Of a stretch of 64,000 nucleotides of DNA, positions 8,619-17,237 are shown one piece after another. Each line of letters begins with the position of its first letter. Position 1 is the first letter of the stretch. The notes under the pieces were generated by a model. That model was not told the origin of the DNA, made no database searches, and was given only the letters and a program-made list of their open reading frames with translations. The position numbers and the translations under genes are program-made. Origin of the DNA: an uncultured Porticoccus sp. (GTDB lineage Bacteria > Pseudomonadota > Gammaproteobacteria > Pseudomonadales > Porticoccaceae); the NCBI RefSeq assembly GCF_913061305.1, contig NZ_CAJXST010000005.1, forward strand, positions 186,001-250,000, in the 5' to 3' direction.

Positions 8619-9539
8619 ATGACTGACTTCAAACACATCGCACTGGTGGCCAACATCCAGTTGCCCGAGATTATCGATTCCCTGAAACGACTGATCACTT
8701 TTCTGACGCAATCCGGCTATCAGGTGTTGCTTGAGCAGAAAACGGCGGAACTGGTCGGCGACAGCCAATTACCGGTATTTGATAGTGATAGCCTCGAGAC
8801 GCCTGTCGATCTGATCATTGTGGTTGGGGGCGATGGCAGTATGCTGAGCGCTGTACGCAGCTTGGTGAGATACGATGTACCGTTGCTGGGTGTCAATCGG
8901 GGGCGATTGGGTTTTCTTACCGATATTCTGCCGGATGAAATGGAATCACAGATGAAACGGGTGCTGGCCGGGGAGTTTATTCTTTCCAGCCGTTTTCTGC
9001 TGGATGTTTCCATTAGCAGAAAAGGTGCTGTTATTGGAACCGGTGCCGCGCTTAATGATGTGGTGCTCCACCCGGGGAAATCCGTCCGGATGATGGAGTT
9101 TGAGCTGTATATCGATGGGCAGTTTGTCTACAGCCAGTGTTCCGATGGCCTGATTGTTTCTACCCCGACGGGATCTACAGCCTATGCGCTCTCGGGGGGT
9201 GGACCGATCATGCACCCCAACCTGGATGCGATTGTTCTGGTGCCGATGAATCCCCATACGTTGTCCAGTCGACCTATTGTCGTGGGCGGTAAGAGTGAAA
9301 TCGAAATCCGGGTGGGGTCCCGCAACGAGCTGCACCCACTGGTCACCTGTGACGGCCAGACCGATTTGCAGTCCGAGCCCGGTGATATCATCCGGATCCA
9401 CAAGAAAACCCGCCAGGTGCAGTTGATTCATCCAGTGGCCCACAATTTTTATGAAACCTGTCGTACCAAGCTTGGGTGGGGCAGCAGACTGGGCATTGAT
9501 GAGCGCACCAGTGAGCGCATCAGTAAGCCGGTCAACTAA
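8619..9539 (+). CDS. nadK: NAD kinase
   Basis: NadK phosphorylates NAD+ to NADP+ with ATP in the cytoplasm. At 306 residues it is slightly longer than the usual 290-300. It carries the GGDGS nucleotide motif (VVGGDGSMLSAVR), NDVVLHPG, and the family-defining SDGLIVSTPTGSTAYALSGG followed by GPIMHP. The start is supported by the standard N-terminus (FKHIALVANIQLPE). The rhomboid gene follows after five bases, so the two are probably co-transcribed. Confidence 0.97.
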   Translation: MTDFKHIALVANIQLPEIIDSLKRLITFLTQSGYQVLLEQKTAELVGDSQLPVFDSDSLETPVDLIIVVGGDGSMLSAVRSLVRYDVPLLGVNRGRLGFLTDILPDEMESQMKRVLAGEFILSSRFLLDVSISRKGAVIGTGAALNDVVLHPGKSVRMMEFELYIDGQFVYSQCSDGLIVSTPTGSTAYALSGGGPIMHPNLDAIVLVPMNPHTLSSRPIVVGGKSEIEIRVGSRNELHPLVTCDGQTDLQSEPGDIIRIHKKTRQVQLIHPVAHNFYETCRTKLGWGSRLGIDERTSERISKPVN

Positions 9540-9544
9540 TTGCC

Positions 9545-10408
9545 ATGAGTGAACTGGATTCAACCTGGACGCATGTGGCAGACATCCCCTCTCAGCTGGA
9601 TATGGGCGATCTCTATGCCCGCTTAAACAGCCTGAGTATATCCCATCGGCTCAGACCCCATGGTGAGTGGGTTCAGCTGTGGATAGAATATCCCGAGCAA
9701 TTGCCACAGGTTATCAGCCTGTTGGAGGAGGCGAGGTCAACATCTTCTCCCGCCACACCGGCCCCCCCCGCCTTGGGCTTTCAGCAGCAGTTACAAAAAG
9801 CCCCGGTGGTCTTGACGCTGCTGTTGTTCAGTGTCATCGGTGCTGCCATGGTCAGCTATGCGTTTCCTCTGGTGCACTGGCTGACCTTCCAGGACTACCT
9901 TCTGATTGGCGAAAACATCCGTTTTGAGTATGCGGAGATCGCTCTGGGTCGAGGTGAATACTGGCGGCTGGTGACGCCGGTTTTCTTGCACTTTGGCATT
10001 TTCCATCTGGCGTTCAACGGTCTTTGGTTGTGGGAATTGGGGCGACGAATCGAAACCCTCGCCGGCAGCCTGCACATGCTGATGATTGTTCTGTTGATGG
10101 CGATTGCCTCTAACCTGGGGCAATATCTGTGGAGCGGTCCCGCGCTGTTTGGCGGTATGTCCGGTGTGGTTTATGGTCTGCTCGGCTATATCTGGATAAG
10201 AAACCGGGTGTCTCCCAGGCCAATACTCTCTCTTCCCGGGGGCTTGCTGGGCTTTATGCTGATCTGGCTACTGGCCGGTATGAGTGGTTTTATGGAGCTA
10301 TTGATGGGGGTCAATATCGCCAATGCCGCCCATGCGATCGGTCTGATTAGTGGCATGGTGCTGGGCGGCTGGGCCGGGTCTATCGATACCGGCGGACGGC
10401 GTCAGTAG
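9545..10408 (+). CDS. glpG: Rhomboid intramembrane serine protease, GlpG-like
   Basis: This is an inner-membrane protease that cuts transmembrane substrates. Its 287 residues comprise an N-terminal cytoplasmic domain (about 1-75), a proline/alanine linker, then six hydrophobic segments. The catalytic serine lies in GGMSGVVYGLLGY (S206) and the catalytic histidine in ANAAHAIGLISG (H263). HFGIFHLAFNGLWLWELGRRIE provides the oxyanion-hole histidine and asparagine. The domain order matches GlpG. It is tightly downstream of nadK; no functional link between the two is established. Confidence 0.92.
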   Translation: MSELDSTWTHVADIPSQLDMGDLYARLNSLSISHRLRPHGEWVQLWIEYPEQLPQVISLLEEARSTSSPATPAPPALGFQQQLQKAPVVLTLLLFSVIGAAMVSYAFPLVHWLTFQDYLLIGENIRFEYAEIALGRGEYWRLVTPVFLHFGIFHLAFNGLWLWELGRRIETLAGSLHMLMIVLLMAIASNLGQYLWSGPALFGGMSGVVYGLLGYIWIRNRVSPRPILSLPGGLLGFMLIWLLAGMSGFMELLMGVNIANAAHAIGLISGMVLGGWAGSIDTGGRRQ

Positions 10409-10409
10409 C

Positions 10410-10418
10410 TGGTATAAT
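10410..10418 (+). promoter_or_regulatory. Extended -10 promoter for yeaC-DUF2797-pepN
   Basis: TGGTATAAT gives a perfect TATAAT (10413-10418) preceded by the TGn extension, overlapping the last codons of the rhomboid gene. No -35 is obvious, which is tolerated by extended -10 promoters. Transcription would start near 10425, leaving a leader of about 65 bases that contains the hairpin at 10454-10478. Confidence 0.5.
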
Positions 10419-10453
10419 TTTCCACAGATATAAATCCTTGAAGTAGTGGTTGG

Positions 10454-10478
10454 GTGACAGCTGCTACCGAGCTGTCAC
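10454..10478 (+). promoter_or_regulatory. Perfect 8-bp hairpin in the yeaC 5' leader
   Basis: GTGACAGC (10454-10461) and GCTGTCAC (10471-10478) form a perfect inverted repeat around the nine-base loop TGCTACCGA. The yeaC Shine-Dalgarno sequence (GAGG, about 10480-10483) begins two bases after the stem. There is no T-tract, so it is not a terminator. It could be an operator or could modulate translation or mRNA stability. Confidence 0.45.
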
Positions 10479-10489
10479 TGAGGTAAACC

Positions 10490-10762
10490 ATGGATTTTCA
10501 GCAACTGATCGACTCCATCACTCCCGATATTTACGAAAGTCTCAAACTGGCTGTGGAACGGGGCAAATGGCCCGATGGCAGAAAGCTTACCGCAGCTCAG
10601 CGGGAACACAGTATGCAGGCAATCATTGCCTATGATCTCCGCCACACACCTGAAGACCAGCGCGTTGGCTATATTCCGCCCAAGAAAAAAACTGAACCCT
10701 GTGACACCAACAAGCGGCCTGATCACAGCGATGACCCGCAGCCCCTCAAATGGCAGTCGTAA
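10490..10762 (+). CDS. yeaC: YeaC-like protein (DUF1315)
   Basis: This small 90-residue cytoplasmic protein of the DUF1315 family has the signature start MDFQQLIDSITPDIYESLK followed by GKWPDGRKLTAAQRE and QAIIAYD. Its molecular function is unknown. The hydrophilic tail (KKKTEPCDTNKRPDHSDD) is probably disordered. GAGG stands seven bases before the ATG. It is the first gene of a three-gene unit with DUF2797 and pepN; the next gene begins three bases after its stop. Confidence 0.9.
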   Translation: MDFQQLIDSITPDIYESLKLAVERGKWPDGRKLTAAQREHSMQAIIAYDLRHTPEDQRVGYIPPKKKTEPCDTNKRPDHSDDPQPLKWQS

Positions 10763-10765
10763 TTA

Positions 10766-11593
10766 ATGCCTGATTATTCGGGACACCTCAAGAAGATGCG
10801 GGTAGCTCTGGCGGACGGCTCGGTGCAGTACGGTTTGCCGCTGGACGATGATTGCCTGCCATTGAACGATCTGCTTGGCAAAACTCTACGTATTCAGTAC
10901 AGCGGTACGATTCACTGTCTTCATTGTGGCCGGCGCAGTAACAAGAGTTTCAGCCAGGGCTACTGTTACCCGTGTTTCACGAAACTGGCGCAGTGTGATA
11001 GCTGCATTGTCAGCCCGGAAAAATGCCATTATTTTGAGGGCACATGCCGGGAACCGGAATGGGGTGAACAACATTGTATGGTGGATCATATTGTCTACCT
11101 GGCCAATTCATCCGGGGTGAAAGTTGGCATTACCCGCGAGAGCCAGCTACCGACCCGCTGGATTGATCAGGGAGCCTTGCAGGCACTGCCCATCATGCGA
11201 GTGAAGACCCGTCAGCAATCCGGCCTGGTGGAGGATGTTTTGCGTCAGTATGTGGCAGACAAGACTAACTGGCGAACCATGCTGAAGGGCGAGATTGTTC
11301 CCGCCGACCTGCCGGCTATCCGGGATGCACTGTTCGACCGAACTGAAAAACAGCTGATTGCTCTGGAAGACCGTTTCGGTCTTCAGGCCCTCCAGCGGCT
11401 CGATGATGTAGCCCCCATGAATATTGATTACCCGGTGCTGGAGTACCCCACAAAAGTGACCAGTTTCAATCTGGATAAGGTGCCCTTGTTAGAGGGAACC
11501 CTGCTGGGTATAAAAGGCCAGTATCTGATTTTTGACAGCGGGGTCATCAATATTCGCAAATACACAGCCTACCATGTAGAAGTGACCCATTGA
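10766..11593 (+). CDS. DUF2797 zinc-ribbon/GIY-YIG-like protein
   Basis: The 275-residue protein belongs to the DUF2797 family. A cysteine-rich region at about 50-95 has CLHCGRR, GYCYPCF, CDSC, CHYF, GTC and HC, enough ligands for two or more zinc sites. It is followed by VDHIVYLANSSGVKVGITR and RWIDQGA, a layout recalling the GIY-YIG nuclease fold (hxYlA...xKvGiTR). The exact GIY and YIG residues are not preserved, so catalysis is uncertain. It lies between yeaC and pepN in one operon. Function unknown; a nucleic-acid role is an inference from the domains. Confidence 0.85.
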   Translation: MPDYSGHLKKMRVALADGSVQYGLPLDDDCLPLNDLLGKTLRIQYSGTIHCLHCGRRSNKSFSQGYCYPCFTKLAQCDSCIVSPEKCHYFEGTCREPEWGEQHCMVDHIVYLANSSGVKVGITRESQLPTRWIDQGALQALPIMRVKTRQQSGLVEDVLRQYVADKTNWRTMLKGEIVPADLPAIRDALFDRTEKQLIALEDRFGLQALQRLDDVAPMNIDYPVLEYPTKVTSFNLDKVPLLEGTLLGIKGQYLIFDSGVINIRKYTAYHVEVTH

Positions 11594-11601
11594 TTATGAT
11601 G

Positions 11602-14235
11602 ATGAGAGATGCCCAGCCGGGCAATATTTACCTGAAAGACTACAGGGCCCCACGCTATCTGATCGATAAAACGGTGTTGCGGGTAGAAATCCGCCAGGAT
11701 GACACCGTTGTTCTGGCCACGCTGGAAATGCGGCGCAACCCCGATACCAATGACCGGGAAACCGGCCTGGTGCTGGATGGCCAGGGCCTGTCGCTGCAAT
11801 CTCTGAGCATCGACGGTAAGCCGTTGACGCCCGAGCAGTTCAGTGTGACAGCCGATGAGCTGTTGATTCACGAGGTGCCCGATCAGTTCACCCTGACCTC
11901 GGAAGTGATTATTCGTCCGAAGGAAAATTCGTCACTGGAGGGTTTGTTCAAATCCCGCACCATCTACTGCACCCAGTGTGAAGCAGAAGGTTTCCGAGGT
12001 ATCACCTACTATCTGGATCGCCCCGATGTGATGTCGGAATTTACCACGACGGTGGTGGCCGACCAGGCCGAGTGTCCGGTCTTGCTGTCTAATGGCAACC
12101 TGTTGGAAACCGGCGAGCTACCCGATGGCCGCCACTGGGCAACCTGGCACGATCCCTTTCTCAAGCCCGCCTACCTGTTTGCGCTGGTGGCTGGTGAATT
12201 GTCGGTGGTGGAAGACAAGTTCACCACCTGCAGTGGCCGCAACGTGGTGCTGCAACTCTATGTGGAAGCCAAGGATCTGGAGAAATGTGATCACGCCATG
12301 ACCTCCCTGAAAAACGCCATGCGCTGGGATGAGGAGGTCTATGGTCGCGAGTACGATCTCGATCTGTATATGATCGTGGCGGTGGACGACTTCAATATGG
12401 GGGCCATGGAAAACAAGGGGCTCAATATTTTCAACACCTCCTGTGTGCTGGCCCATCAGGCCACTACCACCGACGATGGCTTCAATCGGGTAGAGTCTGT
12501 GGTGGCCCACGAATACTTCCACAACTGGTCCGGCAACCGTGTTACCTGCCGGGACTGGTTTCAGCTGAGCCTGAAAGAGGGCTTTACCGTGTTCCGCGAT
12601 TCACAGTTCTCTGCGGACATGGGTTCCCCGGTGGTCAAGCGGGTTGAAAATGTCACCATGCTCCGCACGGTGCAGTTTGCCGAAGACGGCGGTCCGACGG
12701 CTCACCCGGTGCAGCCCGCTTCCTATATGGAAATCTCCAATTTCTACACAGCCACCATTTATGAGAAGGGGGCTGAGGTGGTGCGGATGATTCATACGCT
12801 GCTGGGTCCGGACCTGTTCCGTCGCGGCTCTGACCTCTATTTTGAGCGCCACGATGGCCAGGCTGTCACCATCGAGGATTTTGTAGCCGCCATGGCTGAG
12901 GTCAGTGGCAGGGATTTCAGCCAATTCATGAACTGGTACCGCCAGGCCGGCACGCCCCGCCTGACGGTCACCGGTGATTACGATGAACAGCAGCGACAGT
13001 TCAGCTTACACTTTTCGCAGAGCTGTCCGTCCGCTCCCGAGAGCCAGAACAAACAGCCTTTCCATATTCCGGTAACGGTGGGACTGGTGACAGAAGCGGG
13101 GGATTTGCCGCTGAGTCCGACGGGCGAAACCAGTCGGGTTGTGGAAATTACCGAAACCGAGCAGACGGTGGTTTTTGAGCACATCGATTGTCGCCCTGTG
13201 CCCTCCCTGCTGCGCAATTTTTCGGCTCCCGTAAAACTGAATTATCCCTATAGTTATGATGAGCTGGGTTTTTTAATGGCCCATGACAGCGATGGCTTCA
13301 ACCGTTGGGATGCCGGTCAGCGGCTCTCCATTGCGTTAATGCAGTCGCTGATGAAAGATTTTCGTACCGGTGAACCACTGCAGCTGGATAGCCGTTTGTC
13401 AGAGGCATTTGCCAAGGTGCTGGATGAAACCGGGGTCGATCAGGCCATGCAGGCATTGGTGCTGACTCTACCCACTGAGTTTCTGCTGGCGGAGTTGGCC
13501 GACGTTATTGATGTGGAAGCCATCCATCAGGTTCGTCGTTTTGTCTGTGGTGAGTTGGGAAAAACCCTGGCGCCCGCTTGGCGTAAAGCCTATCTGGATA
13601 ACGTGCAGCCACAATATGCGCTTTCCGGTGTTGCCATGGCGCGGCGGAGTCTGAAAAACCTTTCCCTGCGCTACCTGTTGAATAGCGGTGTCGAGGATTC
13701 CCTGTCGCTGGCCCATGACCAGTTTATGACAGCGGACAATATGACCGACCGGTTGGCGGCATTATCGGGCCTGGTTAATGACCCGCGGGACGCGGCGGTG
13801 ATGCTGGCAGAGAAGGCGCTGGACAAGTTCTATCAGGACTGGCAACAGGAGCCGCTGGTGTTGAACCAATGGTTTCAGGTACAGGCCTCCTGCATGCGTC
13901 CAGGTGGTCTGGAGCGGGTGAAAAAACTCATGAAGCACCCTGCATTTGACTTCCATAACCCCAACAAGGTGCGCGCGCTGGTGGGTGTATTCTGTAACAG
14001 TAATCCGGTTAACTTTCACCGGCAGGATGGCGCTGGCTACCAGTTCCTGGCTGATAATGTGCTGGCACTGGACAAGCTGAATCCGCAGATCGCTTCCCGT
14101 CAACTGACGCCGCTGACCAAGTGGCGACGCTATGACCTGTCGGCGCAGTCACTGATGCAGGAGCAACTTTCCCGTGTGCTGGCAGCGCCTGGCTTGTCCA
14201 GAGATACCTATGAGATCGCTTCGAAAAGTCTCTGA
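11602..14235 (+). CDS. pepN: Aminopeptidase N (M1 family)
   Basis: This zinc metallopeptidase removes N-terminal residues from peptides in the cytoplasm. The exopeptidase motif GAMENKG is followed by HEYFHNWSGNRVTCRDWFQLSLKEG, which supplies the HExxH-(18)-E zinc site. Length is about 877 residues, as in E. coli PepN (870). Three consecutive ATGs (11596, 11599, 11602) and an upstream TTG (11590) are possible starts. I use the third ATG because MRDAQPGNIYLKDYRAP is the natural N-terminus; no strong ribosome site decides. The gene is nearly coupled to DUF2797 and ends before the terminator at 14385. Confidence 0.97.
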   Translation: MRDAQPGNIYLKDYRAPRYLIDKTVLRVEIRQDDTVVLATLEMRRNPDTNDRETGLVLDGQGLSLQSLSIDGKPLTPEQFSVTADELLIHEVPDQFTLTSEVIIRPKENSSLEGLFKSRTIYCTQCEAEGFRGITYYLDRPDVMSEFTTTVVADQAECPVLLSNGNLLETGELPDGRHWATWHDPFLKPAYLFALVAGELSVVEDKFTTCSGRNVVLQLYVEAKDLEKCDHAMTSLKNAMRWDEEVYGREYDLDLYMIVAVDDFNMGAMENKGLNIFNTSCVLAHQATTTDDGFNRVESVVAHEYFHNWSGNRVTCRDWFQLSLKEGFTVFRDSQFSADMGSPVVKRVENVTMLRTVQFAEDGGPTAHPVQPASYMEISNFYTATIYEKGAEVVRMIHTLLGPDLFRRGSDLYFERHDGQAVTIEDFVAAMAEVSGRDFSQFMNWYRQAGTPRLTVTGDYDEQQRQFSLHFSQSCPSAPESQNKQPFHIPVTVGLVTEAGDLPLSPTGETSRVVEITETEQTVVFEHIDCRPVPSLLRNFSAPVKLNYPYSYDELGFLMAHDSDGFNRWDAGQRLSIALMQSLMKDFRTGEPLQLDSRLSEAFAKVLDETGVDQAMQALVLTLPTEFLLAELADVIDVEAIHQVRRFVCGELGKTLAPAWRKAYLDNVQPQYALSGVAMARRSLKNLSLRYLLNSGVEDSLSLAHDQFMTADNMTDRLAALSGLVNDPRDAAVMLAEKALDKFYQDWQQEPLVLNQWFQVQASCMRPGGLERVKKLMKHPAFDFHNPNKVRALVGVFCNSNPVNFHRQDGAGYQFLADNVLALDKLNPQIASRQLTPLTKWRRYDLSAQSLMQEQLSRVLAAPGLSRDTYEIASKSL

Positions 14236-14384
14236 GAGATGGCTGCTGGGCCCTGTCGACTTGATACGGGTCAATGACAAAGGTGATGGATTGGCAGACA
14301 CTGGCCGGGTAGATGTGCCAAGGAGGCGCGTCTCCGAAGTGACAGCCAACCCCTGATGAAGGGGTGTTCCATCGTCAATATTCA

Positions 14385-14411
14385 GGAGAGCCTCTGGCTC
14401 TCCTTTTTTTT
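14385..14411 (+). terminator. Rho-independent terminator after pepN
   Basis: GGAGAGCC (14385-14392), loop TCT, GGCTCTCC (14396-14403), then eight T. The eight-pair GC-rich stem and T-run make this the clearest terminator in the window. It closes the yeaC-DUF2797-pepN unit. Confidence 0.9.
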
Positions 14412-14453
14412 GCCCTCTATTCAGAACGGCTCTGAATGTCCCCTTTGAGTTGA

Positions 14454-15248
14454 TTACCTGGCCGCGGGTTTTTTTGGCCGCTTTTTGTTGTTCAAATGCT
14501 CATGAAGTGCCAGGAACTGCTGGGTCAGCGGGTGACTGGGCGCAAAGTGAATCAACGGTTTCCCCGCCTGATGCGATTCGCGCATTTTTACCGACTGGTT
14601 CAGATAAATTGGCAGTACCGGGTGCTTCTCTGCAATCAGCTCATTGATGATTTGTGTCGGCAAATTGGCCCTCGGCTGAAACTGATTGGCGATAATTCCT
14701 TCGATCAGCAGGTCTTCATTGTGATCATCCCGAATTTCGCCAATGACATGCAGAATGTTGTACAGCGCATGTCGTGAAAATGCATCGCAATCGAAGGGGA
14801 TCAATACCCGGTCGGCACTCACCAGTGCTGAGGTGGTATAAAAGTTCATTGCCGGTGCCGTGTCTATAAACACCTGATCAAAATGCGGTTCCAGCTTGTT
14901 TAGCAGGTCACGCAACTTGTAGATTTTGTGGCGGGATTCCAGTTTTTGCTCAATCTCTTCCAGTTCGGGGTCTGACGCCATGATCGACAGATTGGCAAAG
15001 GGGGTTTCAGTGATAAATTCAGCCGGTTTCTTTGGCGAGAGGTTAAAAGACAGGGTCTGAGAAAAATAATCGGCAATGGTGTTGGCCGTATCAGGGTTTT
15101 CACCCAGTAGATACTGGGTAGAGTTGCCCTGTGGATCGAGATCGAGCAACAGCGTCCGCTTGCCACTGTGGGCAGCGATAGCCGCCAGATTGCAGGTGAT
15201 GCTGGACTTGCCTACACCGCCTTTTTGATTGAAAACAACTCGACGCAT
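14454..15248 (-). CDS. Orphan ParA/Soj-family ATPase
   Basis: This 264-residue deviant-Walker ATPase has the signature KGGVGKSS at about 9-16, LDLDPQGNSTQYLLG (Walker A'), and DQVFIDTAPAMNF (Walker B). Such proteins position DNA or protein cargo by forming dimers on the nucleoid. No parB or parS-like gene is adjacent, so it is an orphan and the cargo is unknown. The C-terminus is basic (KKRPKKPAAR), which may help DNA binding. It is transcribed alone, converging on pepN. A perfect DnaA box lies about 120 bases upstream of its start. Confidence 0.88.
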   Translation of the reverse strand: MRRVVFNQKGGVGKSSITCNLAAIAAHSGKRTLLLDLDPQGNSTQYLLGENPDTANTIADYFSQTLSFNLSPKKPAEFITETPFANLSIMASDPELEEIEQKLESRHKIYKLRDLLNKLEPHFDQVFIDTAPAMNFYTTSALVSADRVLIPFDCDAFSRHALYNILHVIGEIRDDHNEDLLIEGIIANQFQPRANLPTQIINELIAEKHPVLPIYLNQSVKMRESHQAGKPLIHFAPSHPLTQQFLALHEHLNNKKRPKKPAAR

Positions 15249-15368
15249 ACTCTGGATCCTTGCCTAGCGTTGAAATGAGTGACTTTTCGGTAAAGCATCC
15301 TGCATGAAAAATGCCAAATTGTCATTTTATTGAATCCCTTGGCCGGCGCGAAGCTTCTTCGCCCCCGC

Positions 15369-15377
15369 TGTGGATAA
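15369..15377 (-). promoter_or_regulatory. Perfect DnaA box upstream of the parA-like gene
   Basis: TTATCCACA on the minus strand (TGTGGATAA on the plus strand) matches the strong DnaA consensus exactly. It is single; I see no second box, AT-rich unwinding element or other origin features, so this is not a replication origin. It may regulate the parA-like gene or be fortuitous. Confidence 0.4.
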
Positions 15378-15518
15378 GCGCTCATCAATGGGTGGAAAGC
15401 AATTTACTTCACAACAGGAAAATGCACAAAAGAGCAGCATTTCTTGAATTTCAGTGCACTTTTTACAGGCGCTATTCATTACAGGCGATATTCCCGTCAA
15501 CAGAAACCCGCTGCCGGT

Positions 15519-17234
15519 TTACTTGCCATACAACGGTGCCAGTGGCGTCCCTTTTTGTTGTTTGCCCAGGTTTTTTCGGTTTTTTCTGAGCTGTTTTAAT
15601 TGTTCAAAGATCGCCGGCAGGCTGACCGTGTCCGGGGCGGTGCCGCTGTAGAGCGTGCGATCCAGCGCATCCAGTGTTCCGGCCAGCTCGTCACTGTGCG
15701 CTGTGGTGGCCACATCCTGCAGGGTCAATAAGGGTGTGTCCCAGTATATTCTCGCCCAGCGCAGCAGAGCATGGCGGAATGCCCGCGGGTTATCGCTTTT
15801 GGATTGTCGCTGGAGCTCGGCAAATAATGTGGTTTCTTCGGGCTCATTCAGTGTTTCTACCGGGGTGACTTTCAATGCCGGTTGACGACGGCTATTGCGC
15901 CACAGCAAAAACAGTACTGCCACGGCGATCAGGAGCAAAAGATTCACCCCGATCAATATCCATATCAGCAGGCCGGACTCCTGAGCGACAACGGGTGCAA
16001 CTATCGGTTCGGTTGCGTTGCTGTTGTCGGTTTCATCCGTTCCGGTCACGTCCGGCACCTGGCCTGCAGCGGCTTTCACTGTCAGCGTGCGTTGTTCAAG
16101 GACTGCTTGCCTCGGTTGCTGACTGACGGTGTCCCACCATTGGACGGTTACCGGGGGCAGTGTGATGGTTCCGGCTCTGGATGGCACAATGGCCATTGAT
16201 TCCACCCGTGATCCGATCACGCCACTGCTGTCGCCACTGTTATCCATTTGAGGCTGGTCGGGGTAAATTTTGTAACCATCGCCATTGGGGATTTGCAAGG
16301 GGGGCAGCTGAGTAGCCGCCAGTTCCTGGGCGGTCAGTGTGATGGTACGGGTGATCGGTTCCCCTGCCACCAGTTCATCGGGCGGGCGGCTCCAACGCTC
16401 GGTGAGACTGAGCCCCTTGGCTGGAAGCCAGGCCCCACCACCCGAGTTGGTGGGGCGGGGCAGAACAGTCACGCTTTGCTCGTCCGAATAGAGCAGGACA
16501 CGCTTGCCCCGGTTTCCGAAAAGAGAGCCCGAGAAAGGATCGCGGCGATCCGGAATAGCCGTATTCAGACGAATCTGGGGTATGACCAGTTCGCCACTGG
16601 CCTCCGGGAACAACACGTATTTGATTTCATTGACCTGATAAACCACGCCATTTTCGCGGGTCTGATACTGGTTTTCCGCCAGTTGTAGTATGGAGGTGTT
16701 GTCTATTGACAAGCCGTCACTGCTGAGGCCGAGCAGGGGTTCTGATGTGAAAATCCGCAGAGTCAGTAACAGCTGTTCCTGAACATAGGCGGTGGTTTTA
16801 TCCAGCTCGGTTTCAACAAATATCGGATCCCTGTTTTTCGCTGCAGGGCGGCGATCTTCCACCTGCAGGGTGATTGCCTCGCTATTCACGCCTTTAAAAT
16901 CAAGCTCCGGGATCAGTATTTCCCCCGTTTCTCTGGGCAGCAGCTCCAGAAGCCACTCTGTGTAGGAGATCGCCTTGCCATTGATCAGTGAAAACTGGTT
17001 TTGCTGGCGGCGGGAGAGGATCTCAAAGTTCTCTTCCAGCACAGAGAAGTCCGGCTCGCCAGATGTCTGGCTGTCGAATCGAACCCGCAACTCGACCGTT
17101 TCACCGCGATTGAGCTGGTTGCGGTCCACTGTCGCCGACAAGTCGTCAGCAGTGGCCCCGGCGCTGCCCAGCAACAGTAACAGCGGAACAAAAACGTAAA
17201 ATAACAGTGATCTACCCCAATCAGCGTTCATCAA
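15519..17234 (-). CDS. batD: BatD-family membrane-anchored protein
   Basis: This 571-residue BatD (oxygen tolerance) family protein begins with a signal peptide (LLFYVFVPLLLLLGSAGATA). It has several beta-rich repeats (LNRGETVELRVRFDS, a family hallmark), a transmembrane helix near 430-450 (LLIWILIGVNLLLLIAVAVLFLLW) and a cytoplasmic tail. Most of it is therefore periplasmic. It is the last gene of the MoxR-Bat operon, starting three bases after batB/C. Bat proteins are proposed to assist envelope or enzyme-complex maturation under stress; the mechanism is not established. Confidence 0.9.
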   Translation of the reverse strand: MMNADWGRSLLFYVFVPLLLLLGSAGATADDLSATVDRNQLNRGETVELRVRFDSQTSGEPDFSVLEENFEILSRRQQNQFSLINGKAISYTEWLLELLPRETGEILIPELDFKGVNSEAITLQVEDRRPAAKNRDPIFVETELDKTTAYVQEQLLLTLRIFTSEPLLGLSSDGLSIDNTSILQLAENQYQTRENGVVYQVNEIKYVLFPEASGELVIPQIRLNTAIPDRRDPFSGSLFGNRGKRVLLYSDEQSVTVLPRPTNSGGGAWLPAKGLSLTERWSRPPDELVAGEPITRTITLTAQELAATQLPPLQIPNGDGYKIYPDQPQMDNSGDSSGVIGSRVESMAIVPSRAGTITLPPVTVQWWDTVSQQPRQAVLEQRTLTVKAAAGQVPDVTGTDETDNSNATEPIVAPVVAQESGLLIWILIGVNLLLLIAVAVLFLLWRNSRRQPALKVTPVETLNEPEETTLFAELQRQSKSDNPRAFRHALLRWARIYWDTPLLTLQDVATTAHSDELAGTLDALDRTLYSGTAPDTVSLPAIFEQLKQLRKNRKNLGKQQKGTPLAPLYGK

Positions 17235-17237
17235 CTT

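Noticed and set aside
15249-15518. Possible replication origin near the parA-like gene
   Set aside because: Only one DnaA box, no cluster, no AT-rich unwinding element and no dnaA, dnaN or gidA nearby.
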